Source: CADEDH01 sp039029735 | GTDB taxonomy: Bacteria > Actinomycetota > Acidimicrobiia > Acidimicrobiales > SZUA-35 | NCBI GenBank assembly: GCA_039029735.1 | Contig: JBCCFL010000001.1 | Coordinates: forward strand, 124,001 to 188,000 | Direction of reading: 5' to 3' | DNA length: 64,000 bases | Shown: positions 26,317 to 34,710 of the stretch, piece after piece | Layout: every line of letters starts with the position of its first letter | Numbering within the stretch: position 1 is the stretch's first letter | The notes under the pieces: model-generated | What the model was told of the DNA's origin: nothing | Databases searched by the model: none | The model's input: only the letters and a program-made list of their open reading frames with translations | Program-made: the position numbers and the translations under genes

Positions 26317-26748
26317 ATGGAACTCGACGAGTTCAAGACGTTCGCCAGCGCCCTGAGCCCCTGGGCCCACCTGGCCACCGTCGGGGCCGATGGTGCACCC
26401 GACGTGGTGCCCGTGCACCCATGTTGGGAGGGCGACGTGTTGTGGAGCATGCTCGGCGCAAACTCGGTCAAGGCCCGCAACATCGCCCACAACCAGCAGG
26501 TGGCACTGCATTGGCAGGTCACCGAAGTCGGCGACGGCGCCGAGCTCTGGGGCCGGGCCGAGCTGGTCACCGACGTGGAGACGAAGCGCCGCCTGTGGGC
26601 CGGCGTGTTCGACTACGACCTCAGCGCCTTCGCCCCTGGCGGCCCGGAGAACTCACCGGAAACAGCCTTCGTGGCGATTCACCCCGAGCGAGCCCTGATC
26701 CTGCACCAGTACGGCATGGGCGGCATCGACCGCTGGCGCGCCTCCTGA
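26317..26748 (+). CDS. PPOX-fold pyridoxamine-phosphate-oxidase-like protein, probably F420-dependent
   Basis: 143 residues, a single split-barrel domain: WAHLATVGADGAPDVVPVHP, NSVKARNIAHNQQVALHWQV, and a C-terminal strand with HPERALILHQYGMGG. Length and motifs fit small F420- or FMN-binding PPOX proteins. GAGGAGG lies about 9 bases before the ATG. It is divergent from the MaoC gene with 108 bases between starts. Confidence 0.83.
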   Translation: MELDEFKTFASALSPWAHLATVGADGAPDVVPVHPCWEGDVLWSMLGANSVKARNIAHNQQVALHWQVTEVGDGAELWGRAELVTDVETKRRLWAGVFDYDLSAFAPGGPENSPETAFVAIHPERALILHQYGMGGIDRWRAS

Positions 26749-26818
26749 TTGGCCACGCACGCGACCTGGGAGGCCTGGACTCCCGGCCATCCATGGATCG
26801 AGGTGCTGGATTGAGCCG

Positions 26819-27418
26819 TCAGCGGAGGCGCAAGAGATAGGTGCCATAGGCCACCACCTCGCGGCCGAGGCCGAACACGTCTCGGCTCTCGATGAAGCCG
26901 GTGCCGGCCGTGGTGACCTCCTCGACACCCTCCTGGCGCAGGGCCAGACGGCTCCGGGAGATGTGGTAGAACTGCGTGGCCACGATGGCCGACTGCCACT
27001 GCTGTTCATCCATGATCCGAGCCGTATTCACCGCTGTCGCCCGTGTGTTCACGCCATCGGAGTCGATCACGATGCGCTCGGCGTCGATACCGCTGTCGAC
27101 CAGGTAGGCGGCCATCACCTCGGCCTCGTCCCAGCCTGAGCGGCCGACGCCACCACTCACGATCACGTGGTCGGCCAGACCTCGATCGTGAACGTCGAGC
27201 GCCACATCGAGCCGGGCGGCGAGACGATCGCTCGGCGTGCCGTCGTCGAGCACCTCGTTGCCGAGCACCACCACCACGTCACTACGGCGCGCTGAATCGG
27301 TGAGGCCGTCGAGCGTGAGCAGCAGTGCCGCCACCGGGCCCAACCCGGTGATGAGGAGCACGACCCAGACCGCCCATCGAACCGGGCGACGGGCCCAGAG
27401 GGAGCGGAGCCATGGCAC
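26819..27418 (-). CDS. YdcF-like (DUF218) membrane-anchored protein
   Basis: 199 residues. One N-terminal membrane segment (about 14-36) is followed by the DUF218/SanA-YdcF fold: DVVVVLGNEVLDDGTPSDRL, VIVSGGVGRSGWDEAEVM, DSDGVNTRATAVN and ATQFYHISRSRLAL. The fold is implicated in envelope or nucleotide-related roles, without a settled function. I prefer GTG at 27418 because TACCGT (27426-27431) lies 7 bases upstream and the 37 extra codons of the longer frame have atypical codon use. Confidence 0.78.
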   Translation of the reverse strand: MPWLRSLWARRPVRWAVWVVLLITGLGPVAALLLTLDGLTDSARRSDVVVVLGNEVLDDGTPSDRLAARLDVALDVHDRGLADHVIVSGGVGRSGWDEAEVMAAYLVDSGIDAERIVIDSDGVNTRATAVNTARIMDEQQWQSAIVATQFYHISRSRLALRQEGVEEVTTAGTGFIESRDVFGLGREVVAYGTYLLRLR

Positions 27419-27567
27419 GAGTTCGACGGTAGCGGCGCCCGCACCCGCGTCGGGGTCACCTCCTGCCCCTCGACTACCCACCACTACGACCACCCGCCAC
27501 CACCGGAGCGTCAGCCCGGCCTGCGGCATTCCGTGTCGCGTGGGCGCGGCGGCTACGGTCGCTGGCC

Positions 27568-28605
27568 ATGACGCTCCCCGACTTCGCCTCCGACGATCGG
27601 CTCGACCCCCGGGTGCGACGGGTGCTCGGCATCCTCTCCTCCGCCGCTCCGGCCAAGGACCTGCCTGACCGCGACGCAGCGATTGCCGCTGCCAACAGCG
27701 ACAAGGCGGTGGCAGCTCGGGCGATGGTGGCCGAGGCGACCAATCGGATGAACCGCGAGGAGGTGGCCTCGTTCGCCGGGATCTCCACCGAGACCCTCAC
27801 CTTCACCTCGACGCCCGACGGGAACACGATCAACGTGTGCATGATCCGCCCCGAGGGCGACCACGTGGTGCCGTGCGTGGCCTACCTGCACGGCGGCGGC
27901 ATGATGCACCAATCGGCCTACGACGGGAACTATCAGGCCTGGGGCCGGCTCATCGCCGCCGAAGGCGTTGCGGTCGCGCTGATCGACTTCCGCAACTGCC
28001 TCACCGCATCGTCGGCCCCCGAGGTGGAGCCGTTCCCAGCCGGCTTGAACGACTGCATGTCGGGCGTGCGGTGGCTGTCGGCCAATGCCTCCGACCTTGC
28101 GATCGATCCCAGCCGGATCGTGGTGGCGGGCGAGAGCGGTGGCGGCAACCTGACGCTGGCTGTCGGGCTCCGGCTCGTGGCCGATGGGCAGGCCGACCTC
28201 GTCACGGGCCTCTACGCCTTCTGCCCCTACATCGCGGGCGAGTACCCCCAGCCAGACCTGCCGTCAACTGTTGAGCTGGAGGGGTACTTCCTCCGCCTGC
28301 AGTCGAACGTCGGTCGCCTGGCGTACGGCATCGAGGCGTGGGAGGCCCGCAACCCACAGGCGTGGCCGTACTACGCCAGCGCCGACGACCTGGCGGGGAT
28401 GCCCCGCACGGTGATCAGCGTGAACGAATGCGATCCGCTTCGTGACGAGGGCATCGGCATGTACCGCAAGCTGATGGCGGCCGGGGTGCCGGCGCGGTGC
28501 CGAACGGTGATGGGCACCATGCACGCGGTGGAGGTCATCCCCAACGTCTGCCCCGAGATCAGCCGCGATGCGGCTCGTGACCTTGCGGCGTTCGCCGCCG
28601 GCTGA
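27568..28605 (+). CDS. Alpha/beta hydrolase, hormone-sensitive-lipase-like esterase
   Basis: 345 residues. The oxyanion motif YLHGGGMM and the nucleophile elbow VVAGESGGGNLTL mark the HSL-type esterase family; late candidates for Asp and His are NECDPLRDEG and GTMHAVEVIPN. No signal peptide. TACGGT (27554-27559) stands 8 bases before the ATG. It faces the YdcF-like gene. Short acyl esters are the likely substrates. Confidence 0.87.
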   Translation: MTLPDFASDDRLDPRVRRVLGILSSAAPAKDLPDRDAAIAAANSDKAVAARAMVAEATNRMNREEVASFAGISTETLTFTSTPDGNTINVCMIRPEGDHVVPCVAYLHGGGMMHQSAYDGNYQAWGRLIAAEGVAVALIDFRNCLTASSAPEVEPFPAGLNDCMSGVRWLSANASDLAIDPSRIVVAGESGGGNLTLAVGLRLVADGQADLVTGLYAFCPYIAGEYPQPDLPSTVELEGYFLRLQSNVGRLAYGIEAWEARNPQAWPYYASADDLAGMPRTVISVNECDPLRDEGIGMYRKLMAAGVPARCRTVMGTMHAVEVIPNVCPEISRDAARDLAAFAAG

Positions 28606-28650
28606 GCACCGAGGCCCGACGCCCCGGGACCGATGTTGGCGGATACGCCG

Positions 28651-29310
28651 TCAGTCCGCTGAGGCGGCGGCTTGGGCCTCCGCAGCCGCCTGGGCCCGAG
28701 CGGCTCGTGGATCGAGAAGACCGCCCGGGATCTCCACGATGCGTTCCTCCACGTCGTCGAACTCCAGCTTGAGGGCCTTCGTCATCCTGGCGTGCAGGTC
28801 GTAGGTGAGGGTGATGTAGGTGAACTCGAGGATCTCCACCTCGTCGAGATGCTCCGCTACCGCGGCGAACACCCCGTCCGACACGCGTCCGCCTTCGAGC
28901 ACCAGCGCGTCGGTGTAGGCGAGCACGGCGCGTTCGGCGTCGGAGAAGCAGGTGGCCACCGACCAGTTCGGGATCGCCTGGATCTTCTCCTCGCTCATCC
29001 CCATCTCGCGGCAGGCCTTGCAGTGCTGGGAGAACACGAACTGGCTCGCCTGGGCGTAGCCCACCCGGATCTGGCCCAGCTCACGGAGGAAGGGATCGAG
29101 CTTCCGATCGGGGCTGCGATAGAACGCAATGCCGTCCACCATGTGGTCGAACATCTCGGGCAGCTGGGCCATGACGGTCCACCAGTTGCCGGGGGCGCCC
29201 GTGGTCGTACCCGGCTCGGCCACGGGGTCGCGTTCACCGAACAGGTACGTGTAGAGCTGCTGGGCTCGCGGGTGGGCGTCGGCCTTGGAGACCTGGGAGA
29301 GGCGGGGCAT
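28651..29310 (-). CDS. Carboxymuconolactone decarboxylase/AhpD-like protein
   Basis: 219 residues, helical AhpD-like fold with the CxxC pair in SQHCKACREMGMSEEKI and a following ATCFSDAERAVLAYTDAL, as in peroxidase-type members. The C-terminus ends in an Ala/Gln-rich tail. GGAGTCTTCC precedes the ATG at 29310. It follows the VOC-family gene by 16 bases on the same strand. Function probably redox or a detoxification step; true decarboxylase activity is unlikely with a CxxC pair. Confidence 0.84.
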   Translation of the reverse strand: MPRLSQVSKADAHPRAQQLYTYLFGERDPVAEPGTTTGAPGNWWTVMAQLPEMFDHMVDGIAFYRSPDRKLDPFLRELGQIRVGYAQASQFVFSQHCKACREMGMSEEKIQAIPNWSVATCFSDAERAVLAYTDALVLEGGRVSDGVFAAVAEHLDEVEILEFTYITLTYDLHARMTKALKLEFDDVEERIVEIPGGLLDPRAARAQAAAEAQAAASAD

Positions 29311-29326
29311 GGAAGACTCCTGGGGA

Positions 29327-29896
29327 TCAGAGCGTGTCGACCGAGGGCACCGGCACGCGTTCACCATCGGCGTTGGCCGGAAGCGCCGTGGCCGTGGCCG
29401 GGTCGAGCGGTCGGGTCCAGCAGGCGAACTCGAGCAGGATTCCGTCGGGGTCCTGGAAGTACACCGAGCGGACGTACACCTCGTCGTTGAACTCGGGGGC
29501 GATCGTCGACTCGCTGTCGTCGTGGTTGAGCACAGGGCTCACGGCCACCCCCCTGCTCTTCAGCCGTTCGACATAGGCGTCGAAGTGCTCCGCCGGAATG
29601 TTGAACGCCAAGTGGTTCATCGAACCATGGGCCGAACGGAGATCACCGAGGCCGGGCATGGCGCCAGCCGATGCGATGCCAGGGGCGTGCGCAGGTGCGC
29701 CGGGGAACCAGAAGAACGCCACGGAGTCGCCGTTCCCGCAGTCGAAGAAGAAGTGCTGGCCGCCGCCAGGGATCTCAATCGTCTTGGTGAGCGGCATGCC
29801 CAGCACATCGCGGTAGAACGCCACTGTCCGGGCCATGTCGCTGCTGACCAGGGCGATGTGGTTGATGCCTCGGAACTCGAACTCGCGGTTCGCCAT
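29327..29896 (-). CDS. VOC-family metalloenzyme (glyoxalase/dioxygenase superfamily)
   Basis: 189 residues, two beta-alpha-beta-beta-beta modules. Probable metal ligands are H13 (INHIAL), H95 (MNHLAF) and E156 (LLEFACW). GGGAGG lies 7 bases before the ATG. A similar VOC protein occurs at 38394-39086, so the window holds two paralogues of this catabolic type. Substrate unknown. Confidence 0.85.
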   Translation of the reverse strand: MANREFEFRGINHIALVSSDMARTVAFYRDVLGMPLTKTIEIPGGGQHFFFDCGNGDSVAFFWFPGAPAHAPGIASAGAMPGLGDLRSAHGSMNHLAFNIPAEHFDAYVERLKSRGVAVSPVLNHDDSESTIAPEFNDEVYVRSVYFQDPDGILLEFACWTRPLDPATATALPANADGERVPVPSVDTL

Positions 29897-29958
29897 CTGC
29901 GACCTCCCGTTGGCGTCGAGCCTAGGCGCCGTGCCCGACCCGTGAGCAATACTGGTTC

Positions 29959-31188
29959 ATGGTCGCTTTCGCATCGGACTCGCTCGACGTCAACTCGATC
30001 GACGTGCTGTCGAACCTGGCCTACACGAACGGCCCACCGCACGAGGCCCTCACGTGGTTGCGGGCCAACCGACCCCTCCACCACCAGAGCATCGACGATC
30101 CGATCATGGTCACCGAGTCGTGGGTGGTCACCAGGCATGCCGACGTGATGGCGATCAGTCGGGACCTCGACCACTTCGGCAACGCTGGTGGCCACAACCT
30201 GCGAAACGATCACGACAAGACGGCCATCAAGCACCTGCTGTTGCAGGATCGACCCGAGCACACCGAGAACCGCCTCATGACGAGCCGGCGCTTCACGCCG
30301 AAGGTGGTGCGGATGTTCACCGACCACTACCGGGCGCTGGCCGGGAACCTGCTCGATCGGGCGTTAGTGAACGACACGTTCGACGTCGTCGACGAGATCT
30401 CGGTGGAGTTCCCGATGCAGGCCATCGTCGAGCTGATGGGCACCTCCGTCGACGATCACGATCGACTGCTGGCCTGGAGCAACGCAACGATCTCGACCCT
30501 CGATCCCGAGTACGCACCAACGGCCGAAGCGAGGGCCCAGGCCATCGAGGAGATGACGGCCTACGCATTGGAGCTGGCCGAGGCCCGCCGGGCCAATCCC
30601 ACTGACGACATCGCCACCGTGCTCGTGGAGAAGGTGGATGCCGGTGAGCTGGCAATCGAGGAGTACGCGGCGTACGTGATCCTGCTGTTCGTGGCCGGCA
30701 ACGAGACAACCCGCAACAACATCTCATGGGGCCTCCACGCCTTCGCCACCAATCCTGACCAGTGGGAGTTGCTGACGAGCGAGCCCGCCCGGTACCTCGA
30801 TACCGCAGTGGAGGAGATCACGCGGTGGGCCAGCCCTGTCAACTACATGAGCCGCACCGTGCACACCCCGGTCGAGGTGCACGGCCAGCAGCTCGAGGTG
30901 GGTGAGAAGGTGGCGCTGATGTACTTGTCAGCGAACCGCGACGAGCGCGTGTTCGCAGATCCATTCCGCTTCGACATCACCCGCGACCCGAACCCCCAGA
31001 TCGCCTTCGGGTACGGCCCGCACTTCTGCCTGGGCTCCCACCTGGCCCGCCTGGAGACGCGGTCGGTTCTGGAGGAGCTGATCGCCCGGGTGCAGCGGTT
31101 CGAGCTGGCAGGTGACACCGAGCACGTGTGGTCGAGCTTCATCAACGGGATCAAGCGCCTCCCGATGCGGTTCGAGCGCAGGACCTGA
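29959..31188 (+). CDS. Cytochrome P450
   Basis: 409 residues, full-length soluble bacterial P450. The I-helix oxygen motif is VAGNETTRN (246-251), the K-helix ExxR is E286-R289 in EEITRW, and the heme loop FGYGPHFCLGSHLAR gives the thiolate C357. The layout resembles CYP125/CYP124-type enzymes that hydroxylate steroid or terpenoid side chains, but the class is only suggested. It starts divergently from the VOC gene; redox partners are not adjacent. Confidence 0.92.
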   Translation: MVAFASDSLDVNSIDVLSNLAYTNGPPHEALTWLRANRPLHHQSIDDPIMVTESWVVTRHADVMAISRDLDHFGNAGGHNLRNDHDKTAIKHLLLQDRPEHTENRLMTSRRFTPKVVRMFTDHYRALAGNLLDRALVNDTFDVVDEISVEFPMQAIVELMGTSVDDHDRLLAWSNATISTLDPEYAPTAEARAQAIEEMTAYALELAEARRANPTDDIATVLVEKVDAGELAIEEYAAYVILLFVAGNETTRNNISWGLHAFATNPDQWELLTSEPARYLDTAVEEITRWASPVNYMSRTVHTPVEVHGQQLEVGEKVALMYLSANRDERVFADPFRFDITRDPNPQIAFGYGPHFCLGSHLARLETRSVLEELIARVQRFELAGDTEHVWSSFINGIKRLPMRFERRT

Positions 31189-31215
31189 TCAGCGAGTTCG
31201 CTCCGGCCGTACCTC

Positions 31216-31806
31216 CTACGGCACGTTCAGCACGGTTTCGCAGTTGGGGGCGTTGGTGTCGCCCAAGACCTCGCTGAGAGTGCCACCATCGCAGACGTCC
31301 ACGCCCTCGTTGCCGGCGACAAAGTCGTCCCCTGGTCCACCGAAAACGGTGTCGTCGTTCTGGCCGCCGCGCACCTCGTCGTTGCCGGCGCCTCCATAGA
31401 CGGTGTCCTTCCCACCGTTGCCCGACACCGTGTCGTCACCCTCGTCGCCGCGCACCTCAGAGTCGTTGTCACCTCCACCGTTCATGGCGTCGTTGTCGGG
31501 GCCCCGGCTGATGAGCCCGTCGTTGCCCGAACCACCCGTGATCGTGTCGTCGCCGTTCTCGCCTTCGATCGTGTCGGTGTCGGAGCCACCGCCGAGGGTG
31601 TCGTTGCCGTTGAAGCCCACGATCGTGTCGTTGCCCGATCCGCCGAACACGGTGTCGGAACCGTTGCCGCCCCCGATGGTGTCGTCACCGGGCGTTCCCA
31701 GGATCACATCGTCGCCAGATGTCGGCACCTGCCCCTGGTTCATGTCGATGGTGCCGGCCATGCCGAGCAAGCCGATCGACACCAGCACTGCCACCACGTA
31801 TCGCAT
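31216..31806 (-). CDS. Secreted RTX-like repeat protein (calcium-binding nonapeptides)
   Basis: 196 residues. A Sec-type signal peptide (MRYVVAVLVSIGLLGMAG) is followed by about fifteen degenerate GGxGxDxxx repeats (for example GGSGNDTIVG, GGAGNDEVRG) from residue 33 to 170, then a short tail with two Cys (DVCDGG, PNCETV). The repeats form a calcium-stabilised beta roll. Unlike classical RTX toxins it has a Sec signal and no effector domain, so it is a free beta roll. A second in-frame ATG at 31809 is possible. Divergent from the chemoreceptor-like gene. Confidence 0.87.
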   Translation of the reverse strand: MRYVVAVLVSIGLLGMAGTIDMNQGQVPTSGDDVILGTPGDDTIGGGNGSDTVFGGSGNDTIVGFNGNDTLGGGSDTDTIEGENGDDTITGGSGNDGLISRGPDNDAMNGGGDNDSEVRGDEGDDTVSGNGGKDTVYGGAGNDEVRGGQNDDTVFGGPGDDFVAGNEGVDVCDGGTLSEVLGDTNAPNCETVLNVP

Positions 31807-31890
31807 CATCAGAACCCTCACTCCCCGACTCGCGCCCCACCCCGGAGCCGGGGTCGACGTGACGACGCCACCCGATGCGGTGCAACGACT

Positions 31891-33036
31891 GTGACCGATG
31901 GCGAACGAGCGGCTACGAATCGTCATGGGCAGCACGCTGCGGCCGATGGTCTCGGGGTGGAGGACGCGGGGCCGATGGAGCCGCTCAGATCCGGCTGGTT
32001 CGTCGCCGTCACGTGGGTGACCGTGGGATTGGCCAGCCTGGCCAGCGTGGTGACCGTTGACGGCCCCGTTCGCTGGATCGCTGGTTGCCTCGGCGCGATC
32101 CTGATCCTCACCCCCGCTGTCATGCGACCAGCGCCGAACACCACGGCGTCGCTCATTCTCGCCAGGGGTGTGCCCTGGGCCATCTTTGCTCTGGTCTCGG
32201 TGGCGTTCCTGGCCATCCCCGCCGGCCCGAGCGCCATCCTCGGCTCCACGTTCGGCCTGGTGATGGTGTGGACGGGCATGGCCCTCTCCCGTACCGATCT
32301 CGTGGCCACCAGCGCGGGTGCGCTGTTCGCGATCGGCATCGCCCATTACGCCGCCGCCGACATCGACACGAGCACCGCAGTCGCACGTACGATCGCCACG
32401 TGGATCGCCGTGGTCGCCATCGGGGTGCTCGCCCACTGGGGCCGCAAGCGGCTCGTGTTCTCGGCCGAAGCCAGCGTTCGTCGCCAGCAGGACGAGGCGG
32501 CGGCGCAGGCCGAGGTCGTCGAAGCCCAACGCCAGGCCGACCTCGAACGAGCTGAACAGGCCGAGCAACTCGAGCGAGAGCGATCGGCGACGAGTGCCGC
32601 CGAATTGGAGCAGCGCGCTGCGTTCCAGGCCCGGATGTTCGACACAGCTCGCACCGGGCAAGCCATCACCGACTCGGTGAACGAGCGAGCTCGCACCGCA
32701 GCAGCCTCCATGCAGGACCTGCGGGCCGCCAGCACCGAGATCATGGCGGCAAGCGACGTGATCCAGTCGATCGCGGCCCAGACCAACCTGCTCGCTCTCA
32801 ACGCAACGATCGAATCGGCCAAGGCCGGTGAGGCGGGTCGGGGCTTCGCCGTGGTGGCCAACGAGGTGAAAGACCTGGCCCGTCAGTCGGGTGCCAGCGC
32901 GGATCACATCTCCCAGAGCCTGCGCGAGGTGCAGAATCAGATCGCGGCGGCCACCGAGCGGATCGTGGAGATCGACGAGGCGATGACCGAGTTGGCCGAG
33001 CACAACGGCCGCCTCACCTCGATGGCCGACGGCTGA
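31891..33036 (+). CDS. Chemoreceptor-like protein with multi-pass membrane domain and methyl-accepting signalling tip
   Basis: 381 residues. About six hydrophobic segments occupy residues 36-183, then a charged coiled coil (about 195-245) and the receptor hairpin tip with AAQTNLLALNATIESAKAGE and AGRGFAVVANEVKDLARQSG. There is no HAMP domain or periplasmic sensor and the signalling hairpin is short, ending soon after the tip. The start is GTG 31891; a later ATG at 31975 preceded by GGTGGAGG is a good alternative and would leave all membrane segments. No che gene is in the window. Confidence 0.83.
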   Translation: MTDGERAATNRHGQHAAADGLGVEDAGPMEPLRSGWFVAVTWVTVGLASLASVVTVDGPVRWIAGCLGAILILTPAVMRPAPNTTASLILARGVPWAIFALVSVAFLAIPAGPSAILGSTFGLVMVWTGMALSRTDLVATSAGALFAIGIAHYAAADIDTSTAVARTIATWIAVVAIGVLAHWGRKRLVFSAEASVRRQQDEAAAQAEVVEAQRQADLERAEQAEQLERERSATSAAELEQRAAFQARMFDTARTGQAITDSVNERARTAAASMQDLRAASTEIMAASDVIQSIAAQTNLLALNATIESAKAGEAGRGFAVVANEVKDLARQSGASADHISQSLREVQNQIAAATERIVEIDEAMTELAEHNGRLTSMADG

Positions 33037-33051
33037 GCAACACGCTCGCGA

Positions 33052-33549
33052 CTACTCGTCGTCGAAGAGCTCTGGCGGGAAGCCTCCGGTGCTGACCGGG
33101 CCCCAGCGGGTGGGGCGCACCCGGATCACCGACTTGCCCTGATCGGCCATGGCCTGGCGATACTCGTCCCAATCCGGGTGCTCGCCCCGGATGCAGCGGA
33201 AGTACTCGACCAGACCCTCGACGGCCTCGGGCATGTCGTGCACCTCGGCGTCGCCATCGATCTGCACCCAGGCGCCGTTGAACTCGTCGCCCATGACCGC
33301 CACCGACACGTGTGGGTTGCGCTTTGCATTCCTGGTCTTCACCCGCTGGGGGTACGACGAGATGAGTAGGTCACCCTCGGGGGTGATCGTGCCGGTCACG
33401 AAGCTCATCTGCGGCCGGCCGTCGCCCCTCGTGGTGGACAGGATCCACTTGTTCTTTCCGGTGACGAAGTCGACGAGCCCTGCCTTGTCGACGGTGATAT
33501 TCGTCGACATGTGGGCAGCTCGGGGATCGTCGCGCGAGATCTTCTTCAT
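33052..33549 (-). CDS. PPOX-class F420-dependent oxidoreductase-like protein
   Basis: 165 residues. The split-barrel strands KNKWILSTTRGDGRPQMSFV, DLLISSYPQRVKTRNAKRNP and VRPTRWGPVS follow the TIGR03618-type F420-dependent pattern. AGGAGG stands 6 bases before the ATG. It is divergent from the second LLM gene; both types use deazaflavin or flavin cofactors, so a shared pathway is plausible but not shown. Confidence 0.86.
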   Translation of the reverse strand: MKKISRDDPRAAHMSTNITVDKAGLVDFVTGKNKWILSTTRGDGRPQMSFVTGTITPEGDLLISSYPQRVKTRNAKRNPHVSVAVMGDEFNGAWVQIDGDAEVHDMPEAVEGLVEYFRCIRGEHPDWDEYRQAMADQGKSVIRVRPTRWGPVSTGGFPPELFDDE

Positions 33550-33604
33550 GGTGGCCTCCTGGCACGCCTGGGTGGCGATGGTGTCGCCCTGCCATCATGG
33601 CGCC

Positions 33605-34681
33605 ATGACGGCCATGAACGAACTCGCGTTCTACACCTTGGCGGGCGCGCCGGAGTCCGCCCGTGATCTGATCGACGAGGTGAAGGCGGCCGAGCAGCTT
33701 GGATTGGGCGCCGCGTTCGTCTCGGAGCGGCTCAACATCAAGGAGGCCGCCACGATCTGCGGGGCGGTGGGGGCCGTGTCGAATCGCATCGGCATCGCCA
33801 CGGCGGCCACGAACCACAACATCCGACATCCGGCCGTGACCGCCGCCCACGCCATGACGATGCACAGCCTGACCGGCGGTCGGTTCGCCCTCGGGCTCGG
33901 TCGAGGTATCGATCTCGCCACCAAGGCTCGTGGCCTGGCTCCGATCACCACTGCCCAGATGGAAGACTCGGTCGGGCTCATGCGGCGCATGTGGGCCGGC
34001 GAGACCATTGTTGGCCATGACGGCCCTGCTGGTCGCTTCCCGGTGCTGGCAATGCGCGGGGTGGAGCCGGCACACATCCCGATGACGCTCGTGGCCTTCG
34101 GGCCCAACTCGCTGGCGCTGGGAGGTCGCTGCTTCGACGCCGTGGTGCTCCACACATTCTTCACCGATGAGACGACCGTGCGCGTCGTCGGCCAGGTGAA
34201 GGCGGCAGCGGAACAGGCCGGGCGCGACCCCGACGCGGTGCGGGTGTGGTCGTGCTTCGCCACGATCGGTGACCATCTGCCGGAGCCCCTACGCCTGAAG
34301 AAGACGGTCGGCCGCATGGCCACCTACCTCCAGGCCTACGGCGATCTCATGGTGCGTACCAACGGCTGGGATCCGGCCGTGCTCGAACGCTTCCGGGCCG
34401 ATGACCTCGTATCGACCTTTCCCGGTGCGATCGACCAGCTCGCCACCACCGAACAGCTCGAACACGTGGCCACCCTCATCCCCGACGAATGGTTGGCGCC
34501 TGCCGCGACTGGCTCACCAGCCGCGTGCGTCGATGCCGTTCGACATCAGTTCGACCTCGGATGCGACGGGGTGATTCTGCACGGTGCGAGCCCGACCGAG
34601 CTCGAGCCCATCGTCGAGGAGTACCGGCGCAGCCGGCCAGCCGGTCGATTCGACCACCTGGCCGCCAACCCCGGCGGCTGA
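33605..34681 (+). CDS. LLM-class F420-dependent oxidoreductase
   Basis: 358 residues, luciferase-like barrel. Typical blocks are AAEQLGLGAAFVSERLNIKE, IGIATAATNHNIRHPAVTA, LTGGRFALGLGRGID and GSPAACVDAVRHQFDLGCDG. The spacing matches the TIGR03857/F420-binding group of actinobacteria, which use F420 on varied hydrophobic substrates. The ATG at 33605 was chosen; the longer frame overlaps the PPOX gene. No clear Shine-Dalgarno. Confidence 0.86.
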   Translation: MTAMNELAFYTLAGAPESARDLIDEVKAAEQLGLGAAFVSERLNIKEAATICGAVGAVSNRIGIATAATNHNIRHPAVTAAHAMTMHSLTGGRFALGLGRGIDLATKARGLAPITTAQMEDSVGLMRRMWAGETIVGHDGPAGRFPVLAMRGVEPAHIPMTLVAFGPNSLALGGRCFDAVVLHTFFTDETTVRVVGQVKAAAEQAGRDPDAVRVWSCFATIGDHLPEPLRLKKTVGRMATYLQAYGDLMVRTNGWDPAVLERFRADDLVSTFPGAIDQLATTEQLEHVATLIPDEWLAPAATGSPAACVDAVRHQFDLGCDGVILHGASPTELEPIVEEYRRSRPAGRFDHLAANPGG

Positions 34682-34710
34682 CCACTCCCCCGTGCAAGGC
34701 GGGTACCCGT

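Noticed and set aside
31216..31800. Repeat-rich region considered as a CRISPR or satellite array
   Set aside because: The periodicity is 27 bases and degenerate, reflecting nine-residue RTX protein repeats, with no conserved repeat and unique spacers.
31807..33003. Upstream extension of the RTX gene to a 595-codon frame
   Set aside because: The extension is antisense to the chemoreceptor-like gene; the signal peptide at 31806 marks the real start.
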